Origin: Bacillota bacterium
Lineage (GTDB): Bacteria; Bacillota; Clostridia; Christensenellales; Aristaeellaceae
NCBI GenBank assembly: GCA_030057655.1
Contig: JASGUQ010000035.1
Location: forward strand, 1 to 52,076
Direction: 5' to 3'
DNA: 52,076 bases
Positions 24,327 to 33,411 of the stretch are shown here, piece after piece. The first letter of the stretch is position 1. Each line of letters begins with the position of its first letter. The translations under genes were made by a program, and so were the position numbers. The notes under the pieces are model-generated. The model saw only the letters and a list, made by a program, of their open reading frames with translations, did no database searches and was not told where the DNA came from.

Positions 24327-25717
24327 ATGGCAGTAACACCTCACCCATTAAAAGCTGAAAGCTTATTACAAAGACAAAATAACAAAAGGATGTCTTATGT
24401 TATTCTTCACGCATATAAAGTCTTTGGCTTATTGATTAGCACGCTGATATTCTTCTGGCAGTTTCAGGAGCGCAATCATTTATCTGCTAAAAGGGCTTTG
24501 TTCGCGGCTGCAGTGTACATGATCGTGCTGTTCAAGCAGGAAAAGGCAACCGGCGGTTTCAAACTTGGCCAACTCAGGATTTCTTCGATTGTTTTTTCTA
24601 AATGGGTCTCTCTTATCGTTGCCCAAACCATCTCTTTTTTAATCGAATACCTCTTATATGACAGTATGGTGATCCTCTCCCACCTGGCAACGGTGTTTGT
24701 GTCGGCTCTGTTCGCGCTTTGCTGGGCATATTTGGGCAACCAACTGGCGCTTTCTTTAATAAAACCATTAAAAACAATTGTGGTTTATGATGAAAAAATG
24801 TCTGGGATGCGTATCACAAAAATTATCCTTTTCCAAAGCAGCTGGAAGTGATTGGCAAATATGACATCACCCATGGGATTGACAAAATCAGCGAGTACGC
24901 AAAAGACGCGGATGTGCTTTACCTGTATAAGATTCCCTCAGCCATGCGCAATGACCTGCTGAAGTTTGCCGCGTCCAAGGGTTTGTATGCCTATATTCAG
25001 CCGAAGCTTGGCGATTTGATCTTGAACAGCACCGAGCAGAGCAGCATTTTTAACCTGCCGGTGCTTCGGTACAACTCCCGGGATTCCATGAGCGTCTACA
25101 GAATTGAAAAGCGCATTTTTGATGTTCTTGGCTCCACACTTATGCTGATCGCAACAATTCCTGTCTTCATTGTGGTGACGATCCTGATCAAATTGGATGA
25201 CGGCGGTTCGGTTTTTTACACCCAAACGCGCTTTACAAAAGACCGGAAAGAATTTAAACTAATCAAGTTCCGCTCCATGCGCACCAATGCCGAGGCGGAC
25301 GGTGTGGCCCGCCTGGCATCCAAGGACGATCCCCGGATAACCCGTGTTGGCAATTGGCTGCGGAAAACCCGCCTTGATGAGTTGCCCCAGTTTATCAACG
25401 TGCTGAAGGGTGAAATGAGCATCGTCGGCCCCCGGCCGGAGCGCCCGGAGATTGCCATTCAATATGAGGAAAGTCTGCCGGAGTTCAGCCTGCGCCTGCT
25501 TACCAAGGCCGGCATCACCGGCTATGCGCAAATTTACGGCAAATATAACACCGAGCCATATGACAAGCTCCAGATGGACTTGATGTACATCCTGAACCAA
25601 TCCCTGTGGGAAGATTTTAAACTAACCTTATTGACATTAAGCGTGCTGCTGTCAAAGGAGAGTACAGAGGGCATTGAGAAAGGGAATGTGACGGCAGCGA
25701 AGCATCATGAAGCATAG
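24327..25717 (+). pseudogene. Initiating sugar-phosphate transferase (PglC/WbaP family), frameshifted
   Basis: Two frames reconstruct a polyprenyl glycosylphosphotransferase of about 463 residues. The first (24327-24851) has membrane helices and a CoA-binding-like linker. It reads VVYDEKMSGM and stops soon after. The second carries EVIGKYDITHG, the membrane hairpin RIFDVLGSTLMLIATIPVFI and the catalytic region LIKFRSMR, RLDELPQFINVLKGEMSIVGPRPERPE. Adding one A to the six-A run at 24793-24798 gives DEKNVWDAYHKNYP and restores one frame. ATG 24327 has GGAG six bases upstream. The enzyme would load the first sugar phosphate onto undecaprenyl phosphate. The catalytic half could be translated alone from 24848. 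Confidence 0.85.
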
Positions 25718-26990
25718 CAAAAACACAACACATCATAAAAAAATACTCATTTTATCTGCATATTTCCCGCCGGAGCCCATGCCGACAGAAACCTTGCAGT
25801 ATCAGTTGGCTCATGCCTTTGCAGATGCCGGGTTTCATGTGGAGGTGATCTGTCCGATCCCTTCCAGAGGGATTACGGAGGAAGTACGCATTTCTTACCG
25901 GCATAAAAAGCGGGAGGTGCTGAAGGATGGCAGGTTTGTCATCACCCGCTTTTACATGCCAAGAGAAGGGAAAAATCCCTTTTTGCGCGCGTTCCGGTAC
26001 TTTATGCAGAATGCTGTCCAGTACTGGAAGGCCATTCATGTAAAGGACGCCGACGTGCTGTTTTGCGCCAGCACCCCGCCCACCCAGGGGGCTTTGTGCG
26101 GCCTGATCAAGAACAGGCTGAAGATCCCCTTTGTGTACAACCTGCAGGATATCTTTCCGGATTCCATGGTCAACGCGGGGATGACAAAAAAAGGCTCTTT
26201 CCTTTGGAAACTGGGCCGCAGGGTGGAGGACTATTCCTATCGCAAGGCCGATCAGATCATCGCCATCAGCCAGGAAGGCAAGCGGAACATCCTGGCGAAA
26301 GGCGTGCCTGAAAACAAGGTAAAGGTTATCTACAACTGGGCAAACACCAGCATCCAGCCGGTGCCCCGTGAGAAAAACAAGCTGTTTGATGAACTTGACC
26401 TGGACAGGGATAAGTTTTATATTACCTACGCTGGCAACCTTGGCCCTGTGCAAAATGTGGGCCTCCTGCTGGATGCCGCCGACCAGCTGAAAGAACACAA
26501 GGATATCCGCTTTGTTATTTTCGGCGCAGGGGTGGAGGCGCAGGCTTTGGCGGACAGGGCAAAGAACATGAGCAATGTAAACCTCTTCCCCATGATGCCC
26601 CAGGACAGGTTGGCTGAGGTCTACAGCTTGGGCGATCTGTCCCTGGTGATCGCCAGGAAGGATCTTGGCGCGGCCGCCATGCCCAGCAAGACCTGGAGCA
26701 TCCTGGCTGCCGGCACGCCGGTCTTGCTGAGTTATGATGAGGGCAGCGAGCTTTGGAACCTGATAGAGCAACATGATTGCGGGGTTTATGTACCAGCAGA
26801 TGACGCGAACATGTTGGCGGAGAAAATCAAACAGGCAAGTTTTGATAAAAACAGCCTGGCAAGAATCTCAAACAACGCGCTGGCCGCCGTCAAAAAGGAA
26901 GCGTCATTTGAGGTTTGCTCAAAGGGGTATGTATTGACAATGGTGAACGAACAACGAACAGAATATTCTGAGGGGAAGAATGTTTTATGA
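25707..26990 (+). CDS. Glycosyltransferase family 4, WbuB-like
   Basis: 427 residues, GT-B fold. The N-domain begins ILILSAYFPPEPMPTETLQYQLA, with DVLFCASTPPTQG and VYNLQDIFPDSMVNAG. The C-domain has YAGNLGPVQNVGLLLDAA, FVIFGAGVEAQAL and the donor-site MPSKTWSILAAGTPVLLSY. This pattern matches WbuB-type transferases, which add L-FucNAc or similar sugars. The locus makes UDP-L-FucNAc, so that donor is a fair guess. It overlaps the sugar-transferase gene by 11 bases and the next gene by four. Confidence 0.85.
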   Translation: MKHSKNTTHHKKILILSAYFPPEPMPTETLQYQLAHAFADAGFHVEVICPIPSRGITEEVRISYRHKKREVLKDGRFVITRFYMPREGKNPFLRAFRYFMQNAVQYWKAIHVKDADVLFCASTPPTQGALCGLIKNRLKIPFVYNLQDIFPDSMVNAGMTKKGSFLWKLGRRVEDYSYRKADQIIAISQEGKRNILAKGVPENKVKVIYNWANTSIQPVPREKNKLFDELDLDRDKFYITYAGNLGPVQNVGLLLDAADQLKEHKDIRFVIFGAGVEAQALADRAKNMSNVNLFPMMPQDRLAEVYSLGDLSLVIARKDLGAAAMPSKTWSILAAGTPVLLSYDEGSELWNLIEQHDCGVYVPADDANMLAEKIKQASFDKNSLARISNNALAAVKKEASFEVCSKGYVLTMVNEQRTEYSEGKNVL

Positions 26991-28207
26991 AAGTCCTTCT
27001 GATTAATTCTGTTTCCGGAATTAAAAGCACTGGCCGCATCTGTACTGATCTGGCAGACGCTTTAATTGAAACCGGGCATGAATGCAGGATTGCCTACGGG
27101 CGGGAACATGTGCCTGAACGATATCGGACTATTTCATACCGGATTGGTTCTGATTTTGATGTGTTTCTTCATGGATTGCAGTCACGCATTTTTGACAACA
27201 CCGGTTTTGGCTCCCGCAAAGCAACCGTGCCGTTGATTGACTGGATAAAAGCATATGATCCGGATATCATTCACCTGCATAATTTGCATGGTTACTATAT
27301 CAACATTGAAGTACTATTCAATTATTTAAAAGAAGCGGGCAAACCTGTTGTTTGGACTCTGCATGATTGTTGGCCATTTACAGGGCATTGCGCACATTTT
27401 GATTTTGTCGGATGTGAGAAATGGAAAATGGGTTGTTTTCAATGCCCGCAAAAAGGAGAGTACCCCACAAGTTATGTGTTTGATTCATCTAAACAGAATT
27501 ATCAAAGGAAAAAAGAATTGTTCACCTCTTTAAACAATTTAACTGTTGTAACGCCGTCAAACTGGTTGGCTGGTTTAGTAAAGCAATCCTTTTTATCAAA
27601 GTATCCAGTTCAAGTCATCCACAATGGGATTGATTTGGAGCAATTCAAGCCAACACCATCAAAATTTCGGGTAAAGCATGGCATTGAAAACAAAGTGATG
27701 CTATTAGGGATTGCTTCAGTTTGGAATCATCGGAAGGGCTTAAACACTTTTCTTGAACTTGCAGAAATGCTGGACGATCATTATGTCATCGTTCTGGCTG
27801 GTTTATCTAAGAAACAACTGGATAACTTACCAAAGAATATTATTGGCATCCAGCGCACTGATAGTGTGAAAGAGCTTGCTGAGATTTATACTGCTGCGGA
27901 TGTATTTATTAATCCAACTATGGAGGATAATTACCCCACAGTTAATTTAGAAGCATTGGCTTGCGGAACACCAGTGATTTTTTTTAACACCGGCGGGAAC
28001 GCTGAAACCATTAAGGCTAACACTGGAATTGCTACAGAAACAAGAGACGCTGAAGGGATTGTCAAGGTGATCAATTCTGATTTTTGGAGTAAGATTGATG
28101 TATCAATTGAGACACGAAAGCATCTTGACAAGAATTTGCAAAATATCCAATACATATCACTTTTTAATTCTTTTAGATTATTTGATTTAAAGAGAGCGTC
28201 ATGTTAA
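26987..28207 (+). CDS. Glycosyltransferase, GT4 family (WcaC-like)
   Basis: 406 residues. It starts MKVLLINSVSGIKSTGRI and has DIIHLHNLHGYYINIEVL, VVWTLHDCWPFTGHCAHF and a Cys-rich loop (CEKWKMGCFQCPQ), typical of this GT4 group. The C-domain has VIHNGIDLEQFKP and the donor-binding NPTMEDNYPTVNLEALACGTP with the EX7E arrangement. Base use is clearly more AT-rich than upstream genes. ATGA overlap with the preceding gene suggests coupling. Sugar specificity is unknown. Confidence 0.87.
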   Translation: MKVLLINSVSGIKSTGRICTDLADALIETGHECRIAYGREHVPERYRTISYRIGSDFDVFLHGLQSRIFDNTGFGSRKATVPLIDWIKAYDPDIIHLHNLHGYYINIEVLFNYLKEAGKPVVWTLHDCWPFTGHCAHFDFVGCEKWKMGCFQCPQKGEYPTSYVFDSSKQNYQRKKELFTSLNNLTVVTPSNWLAGLVKQSFLSKYPVQVIHNGIDLEQFKPTPSKFRVKHGIENKVMLLGIASVWNHRKGLNTFLELAEMLDDHYVIVLAGLSKKQLDNLPKNIIGIQRTDSVKELAEIYTAADVFINPTMEDNYPTVNLEALACGTPVIFFNTGGNAETIKANTGIATETRDAEGIVKVINSDFWSKIDVSIETRKHLDKNLQNIQYISLFNSFRLFDLKRASC

Positions 28208-29340
28208 AAATCCTATTTGTTACTAATTTACCATCACCGTATCGGGTTGATTTTTTCAATGAACTGGGAAAATCATTGAAGTTGACTGTTTTTTTTGAGA
28301 GACATTTTGCAAGCAATCGAGATAGTAAATGGAAAAGTGAGAAGGCAAAGCACTATATTGAGGTTTACTCAAAAGCAAAACCCATAGGCACAGACAAAAG
28401 CTGTGGTTTAGACTTAATTCGTGAAATAAGAAAAAAAGATTATGACCGATTGATCATTAGTAATTATGGGTCACCTTCAGTGATGATGGCAATTCTTTAT
28501 TGCAATCTATTTAAGGTTGAATATATCATGGAACACGATGGTGGCTTTAATAAAAAAGATAATTTTTTTAAAGGCTTGTTAAAAAGAGCATTATTAAAAA
28601 GTGCAGCAGCTCATTTTACAACATGTAATGAGCACATAAAATATCTGCTTTCAATTGGGGTTTTACAGAATCGGATTTTTAAATATCCCTTTACATCAGT
28701 GCATCTTCATGATGTCCTCGCAAAACCAATAACGAAGGAAGAGAAAAAACAAATAAAAAGAAAGTTGGGTATTGTTGAAGAAAAGATCATTCTATCTGTT
28801 GGGCAGTTTATTTATCGCAAAGGCTTTGATCTGCTCATTGAGGCAGCAAGGGATATGGATCCATCCATAGGTGTTTATATTGTAGGTGGAGTTCCCCCCA
28901 AGGAATATATCAACTTGCGAGATAAATATATGCTTGGCAATGTTCATTTTATCGATTTTAAATCAAAAGAAGTATTGAGGGATTGGTATTGTGCAACTGA
29001 TTTATTTGTTTTACCAACACGCGAAGATATATGGGGGCTTGTGATTAATGAGGCAATTGCAAACGGACAGCCGATAGTTACAACAAACCGTTGTATTGCG
29101 GGCTTAGAACTGGTACATGAAGAGGTAAATGGATTTATTGTGCCATCTGATGATGTTGCAGCCTTAAGCAATGCAATCAAGTATATTATGAATAACGATG
29201 AACTAAGGAAAAACATGTCGTTAGAAAGTTTATGCATTGCAAAAGACTATACAATTGAAGCAATGGCTCAGTGGCACATTAATTTATTTGACAGAATGCA
29301 GAAAAAGGATGAGATAAGGCATGAATGTAGATCGCTTTAG
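28201..29340 (+). CDS. Glycosyltransferase, GT4 family
   Basis: 379 residues. The start MLKILFVTNLPSPYRVDFFNEL is typical for this GT-B group. Residues about 195-215 read LSVGQFIYRKGFDLLIEA and the C-domain carries LPTREDIWGLVINEAIANGQPIV, the nucleotide-sugar site. It overlaps the previous gene by seven bases. AT-rich, Lys/Ile-heavy coding suggests it arrived with neighbours from another background. Donor and acceptor unknown. Confidence 0.86.
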   Translation: MLKILFVTNLPSPYRVDFFNELGKSLKLTVFFERHFASNRDSKWKSEKAKHYIEVYSKAKPIGTDKSCGLDLIREIRKKDYDRLIISNYGSPSVMMAILYCNLFKVEYIMEHDGGFNKKDNFFKGLLKRALLKSAAAHFTTCNEHIKYLLSIGVLQNRIFKYPFTSVHLHDVLAKPITKEEKKQIKRKLGIVEEKIILSVGQFIYRKGFDLLIEAARDMDPSIGVYIVGGVPPKEYINLRDKYMLGNVHFIDFKSKEVLRDWYCATDLFVLPTREDIWGLVINEAIANGQPIVTTNRCIAGLELVHEEVNGFIVPSDDVAALSNAIKYIMNNDELRKNMSLESLCIAKDYTIEAMAQWHINLFDRMQKKDEIRHECRSL

Positions 29341-29555
29341 TCACGGAAACGAAAGGAATTTTGGAGTGAGAGATTTAAATGCTCTTTATTGCATGATAGA
29401 AAGGGTTGCCAACCTACCAATTGAAGAGTATTCTGAAGCACCATGCAGCTTTTTGCTTCATTCTTGATAAATGCAATTATCGCAATAAAGCAAAAGAATG
29501 TAGGAAGATGATTTTTCAGGCACATATTGATTTTATTCGTAGGAGTGAAAGATGA
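29321..29555 (+). pseudogene. Small broken gene or gene remnant
   Basis: From ATG 29321 a frame encodes 48 residues (MNVDRFSHGNERNFGVRDLN and onward) and ends in TGA soon after CSFLLHS. A second frame, shifted by +1, continues with FILDKCNYRNKAKECRKMIF and reaches TGA at 29553, overlapping the next gene start as ATGA. That overlap and the protein-like composition of both parts suggest a once-intact gene of about 78 codons, or the end of a longer one, broken by a one-base insertion (or two-base loss) near 29440-29465. Family not recognised. Confidence 0.4.
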
Positions 29556-30652
29556 AGATCTGTTTTCTGCTTGGCGGCTTTCAAGGAAGTGGGGGTATCG
29601 AACGTGTTACTTCTATCTTGGCAAACAAGTTATCTAATGATTCAATTCTAGAAATACACACTATGGCTTATTTACAAGACAGTAGACCGTTGTTTTATGA
29701 TTTAAATCCATTGATTCATCAGCATGTGCTTTTTACCTCATCTGTCTCTATGACAAAGGCTATCGTGCTATATCGAGCTGTTAAAAAAGTAAAATCAATT
29801 CTACAAAATGAAAGAATTGATATTCTAATATCATGTGGTACTTTGTTTTTTCCATTGGGAATCTTAGCATGTAAAAACACAAAAACAAAGTGTATGTGTT
29901 GGGAACATACTAATCCAAGTATAATAATTGACCATAAGTTTCAGAGTTTTTGTCGTTTATTTGCTTCTCAGAGATGTGATCATATGGTGGTACTAACATT
30001 ATCTGCAAAGGATTATTATCAAAAAGCTTATCCATTGCTTAATGGAAAAATTTCTCAAATATACAATCCTGTTGATGTAGATTCCGCTAGGTCTAAAAAA
30101 TATGACGCTCAATCATGTCAAATTATTTCTGTTGGCAGATTATCTTATCCGAAAAATTTTGATCGTCTTATTGATTTGGCAGCGCGTATTCTTCCTGATT
30201 ATCCTGACTGGATTTGGGATATATATGGAGAAGGGGAGGATAGAAAAAAGTTACAAAGAATGATAGATGATTATCAGATAGGTTCACAACTGTTTTTGCG
30301 CGGCCAGGTTTCAAATCTCTATGATTTATATAGTAAATATGCTTTTATGGTCATGACTTCCCGATATGAAGGTTTTCCAATGTCATTAATTGAGGGAGCT
30401 GCTAACCGTTTGCCATTAATTAGTTTTGATGTGCCAACAGGGCCAAACGAAATTATCATAAATAATGTTAACGGTTATTTGATTGATGAGCATGACGATA
30501 AAAAGATGCTTGAATGTATACGCTTGATGATAAACAATCAAAGCAAAAGAACAGACATGTCACAAAAATCATACCAATCAACTAGACGCTTTCAGCTTGA
30601 ACAGATTGCAGAAGAATGGAAACGCCTATGCGAAAAGATACTCACATGTTGA
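29552..30652 (+). CDS. Glycosyltransferase, GT4 family
   Basis: 366 residues. MKICFLLGGFQGSGGIERVTSI contains the GGIER motif of GT4 enzymes acting on lipid-linked acceptors. The C-domain has SVGRLSYPKNFDRLIDL, WDIYGEGEDRKKLQ and MTSRYEGFPMSLIEGAANRLP, with the EX7E donor-site pair. AGGAG precedes the ATG. AT-rich like its neighbours. It would add one residue to the growing repeat unit on the cytosolic face. Confidence 0.88.
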   Translation: MKICFLLGGFQGSGGIERVTSILANKLSNDSILEIHTMAYLQDSRPLFYDLNPLIHQHVLFTSSVSMTKAIVLYRAVKKVKSILQNERIDILISCGTLFFPLGILACKNTKTKCMCWEHTNPSIIIDHKFQSFCRLFASQRCDHMVVLTLSAKDYYQKAYPLLNGKISQIYNPVDVDSARSKKYDAQSCQIISVGRLSYPKNFDRLIDLAARILPDYPDWIWDIYGEGEDRKKLQRMIDDYQIGSQLFLRGQVSNLYDLYSKYAFMVMTSRYEGFPMSLIEGAANRLPLISFDVPTGPNEIIINNVNGYLIDEHDDKKMLECIRLMINNQSKRTDMSQKSYQSTRRFQLEQIAEEWKRLCEKILTC

Positions 30653-30749
30653 ATTTAACCAACTCAATAATGACTCGCTTGCCAAGACGATTGACATTAA
30701 TTGGTATGTACATGGTTGTTTTCATTTATACCGGATTAAGGAATAGTTT

Positions 30750-31955
30750 ATGATGCGTTTCACCATTGATACAAAACTTTTCAGAAAGCCTGTTTTAAAA
30801 ATAGGCTTGTTTGTCTATCTCGCTTTGACGATATTTGAAGGCTACCTAAGCCGCGGAGTTTTTGGCTCACTGTTAAAGTATTATGGCTTGGCTCTGCTCT
30901 TGTTCTGGCTTCTGACTACCATAAAAGATGGCAGACACGTAAGATTTGGCAAAACCGTCACTGCATTGATTTTGTGGTTGTTGGTCTGTCTCTTTTCTTT
31001 GATATGGGCGCCTGGTTATTATTGGGGGCAATATTACGCCTTGGCGATTGGCAACATGGTTCTGATTATGCTGATGGTTGACAATATTGACTGGGATAGC
31101 AATGATCTTGAATGGTTTTTGTTTTTTTACAAGGTAAGCGCCATGATTTTTGCAGTTTTGATGATTCAAAATGCTGATTTGTACCACGATAAAGGGATAC
31201 GCTACACACTGAATGTTGGGGATAAAGAGATAGACCCCAACGAGCTCGCTGGCTTGTTAATCCCAGGGTTGCTTGCCTCCTTGCATTCACTGTTATCCAG
31301 AAGAAACAGAACGCTCCTACGGACCATGCTGGACTTGGTCATTATTGCACTCGTAACAATAGCTATTTTAATGGGCGGTTCTCGTGGCGGGATGCTTGGT
31401 CTAACAGTTGGGGGGGGGGCTTATATTTTAGCTTGGGTATTCAAAGAAAAAGGCGGAAGGGTTGTGATCAGGTTTGTCTTGATAGGGCTGTTGTTGTTTA
31501 TATTATCTGCTCTCGTTATTCCACAGGTGGATGATAGCTTGATAAGGCGTGTCATGCCCGAGAATCTATTAGTCGATCAAGGATCAGGCAGATTAGAAAT
31601 ATGGGAAAGGGCATTTCAAATCTGGAAAAAAAATCCCATTTTTGGCATTGGACTTGGAGGTTTTATAAGCCTTACAGGCAAAGCCGTTCACAACACTTAT
31701 CTTCTGATACTAACAGATACAGGCATCATTGGTTTTACTTTTTGGTTTGCTGCAGTTAGTTTTACCTTTGTTCAAGCTTGGAGAAACGGTGACGATTTTG
31801 ACATATCGCTGCTTTTGTCTATGTTGGTGATCATCTTTTTTCTGGATGCTTATCAGAAAAAGTATATGTGGAATGTTTTTTTCCTAAGTCTTGTATCAAT
31901 TAAACGCTTCTCATTATCTTTCAGAGGCGTCATGCTTTCGAATTACTCTGTGTAA
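30750..31955 (+). CDS. Polysaccharide polymerase / O-antigen ligase-like protein (Wzy)
   Basis: 401 residues with about ten membrane helices. The large loop holds GSGRLEIWERAFQIWKKNP, IFGIGLGGF and AVHNTYLLILTDTG, the Wzy_C signature with its conserved Arg and His. In a locus with Wzx and CpsC this is the probable Wzy polymerase that joins repeat units on the outer face. Ligase function is less likely in a Gram-positive. AAGGA lies upstream of the ATG at 30750. Confidence 0.82.
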   Translation: MMRFTIDTKLFRKPVLKIGLFVYLALTIFEGYLSRGVFGSLLKYYGLALLLFWLLTTIKDGRHVRFGKTVTALILWLLVCLFSLIWAPGYYWGQYYALAIGNMVLIMLMVDNIDWDSNDLEWFLFFYKVSAMIFAVLMIQNADLYHDKGIRYTLNVGDKEIDPNELAGLLIPGLLASLHSLLSRRNRTLLRTMLDLVIIALVTIAILMGGSRGGMLGLTVGGGAYILAWVFKEKGGRVVIRFVLIGLLLFILSALVIPQVDDSLIRRVMPENLLVDQGSGRLEIWERAFQIWKKNPIFGIGLGGFISLTGKAVHNTYLLILTDTGIIGFTFWFAAVSFTFVQAWRNGDDFDISLLLSMLVIIFFLDAYQKKYMWNVFFLSLVSIKRFSLSFRGVMLSNYSV

Positions 31956-32139
31956 ACTGATGGTTAAAGCAATTGTTGAAATTTTAAGCTAAAAACCATT
32001 ACGAATATGTTATTATCCATGATGGTTGCTGTTTTTTCTTGGATGACTACCAAATAATTCATGTGGAATGTGTTGTTTTTCTCAGTGGTTATTAAACATT
32101 TTAATGTTAATTTACATTGTATAATGGAGATAAAAAGCA

Positions 32140-33411
32140 TTGTGTAAGAGAATCTTGTTGATAAGTGAACTTTTTCATCCAGCAAATATGATCGGTGCGC
32201 TAAGACCCTCTAAGATTGCAAAGTACTTATTGTTAATGGGTTATAAAGTTGATATCATTTCTAGAGAAAAAGCAGAGGATTTTTTTACTCATCCTAATTG
32301 CCGTATGTTTAGGATACAAGATAATATTAATTCTATTCATGTTAAATCATACAACGTTAATCTTAGTTGCTTAACTGGATTGAAAAAACCTATATTTAAT
32401 GAACTTCGCAAATTAAAACGTGGTGTACAATCTCTATTGAAAGCAGTAAAGTATAAACATAATGCAGATAAACTAATAAAAGAACAGAATATTGTACCGT
32501 CTAGTTATGATGCGTGCATCACCACCTACGGACCGCTTAGTTCAGTTTTAATCGGTTTATCCTTAAAGAAGCGTTATAATGTCAAAAAGTGGATATGTGA
32601 TTTTCGTGATCCAATTATCACAATAGAAAGTTCAAAAGTATTACAGGCATATTATTGGTATTTACAGAAAAAATGCATCAAGTTTGCAGATAGTATTGTT
32701 GCCGTTTCATATGGGTGCCTTAATAGAATATGTAAAGGAAAGTATAAGCAAAAATCTTATATGATTCCAAATGGGTTCAGTGAAGAAGATTTGGAAGGAA
32801 TTCACATTGTTCACAAAGACTCAAGTGTTTTAAATTTAACCTATGCTGGTGCACTTTATGAAGGAAAACGGAAAATCTCTGTTTTGTTCCAGGTTATATC
32901 CGAATTATATCATGATGGATCTATTGATATTGCAAATATTTGCTTCAATTATGCGGGTCATGACTTTGTTTTTCTAAAGGAGCAAGCGGAAAAATACGAT
33001 CTATCATCAATTATTATTGACCATGGTTTTTTATCTCGGGCTGAAAGTCTGGCTTTACAATCTGCATCAGATATCCTGGTACTAGCTACATGGAATAGTA
33101 AAAAAGAAACAGGTGTCGTATCAGGCAAATTTCTTGAGTACATAGGCATGAGAAAACCAATCCTTGCGCTTGTTGATGGAGATTTGTCCAATAGTGAAGT
33201 GAGTTGTATTATGAAAAAAGGTAATTTTGGCGTTTGTTTTGAAGAAGCAAACAGATCGAAAGACTATCCTATTCTAAAGACCTATCTATATACACAGTAC
33301 AAAAGATTCATTTCAGGCAAAAATTTGGTGTTTGATCCAGATCAATCTGTTATAGACAGATATAATTATAAAAACATTGCGCAACAGTATCTGGAGCTAA
33401 TTAATGAATAA
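32140..33411 (+). CDS. Glycosyltransferase, GT-B fold
   Basis: 423 residues from TTG at 32140 with GGAG ten bases upstream; no in-frame ATG fits better. The N-domain has RILLISELFHPANMIGALRPSKIA, ITTYGPLSSVLIG and WICDFRDPII. The C-domain has MIPNGFSEEDL, LTYAGALYEGKR and VSGKFLEYIGMRKPILAL. These match a branch of GT-B enzymes near GT4 often found in Firmicute polysaccharide loci. AT-rich. The 184 bp before it hold nothing I can identify. Confidence 0.8.
   Translation: MCKRILLISELFHPANMIGALRPSKIAKYLLLMGYKVDIISREKAEDFFTHPNCRMFRIQDNINSIHVKSYNVNLSCLTGLKKPIFNELRKLKRGVQSLLKAVKYKHNADKLIKEQNIVPSSYDACITTYGPLSSVLIGLSLKKRYNVKKWICDFRDPIITIESSKVLQAYYWYLQKKCIKFADSIVAVSYGCLNRICKGKYKQKSYMIPNGFSEEDLEGIHIVHKDSSVLNLTYAGALYEGKRKISVLFQVISELYHDGSIDIANICFNYAGHDFVFLKEQAEKYDLSSIIIDHGFLSRAESLALQSASDILVLATWNSKKETGVVSGKFLEYIGMRKPILALVDGDLSNSEVSCIMKKGNFGVCFEEANRSKDYPILKTYLYTQYKRFISGKNLVFDPDQSVIDRYNYKNIAQQYLELINE

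Noticed and set aside
32120-32125. TATAAT before the glycosyltransferase at 32140 as a promoter
   Set aside because: It would start transcription after the ribosome site and no -35 is present. AT-rich sequence makes chance matches likely.
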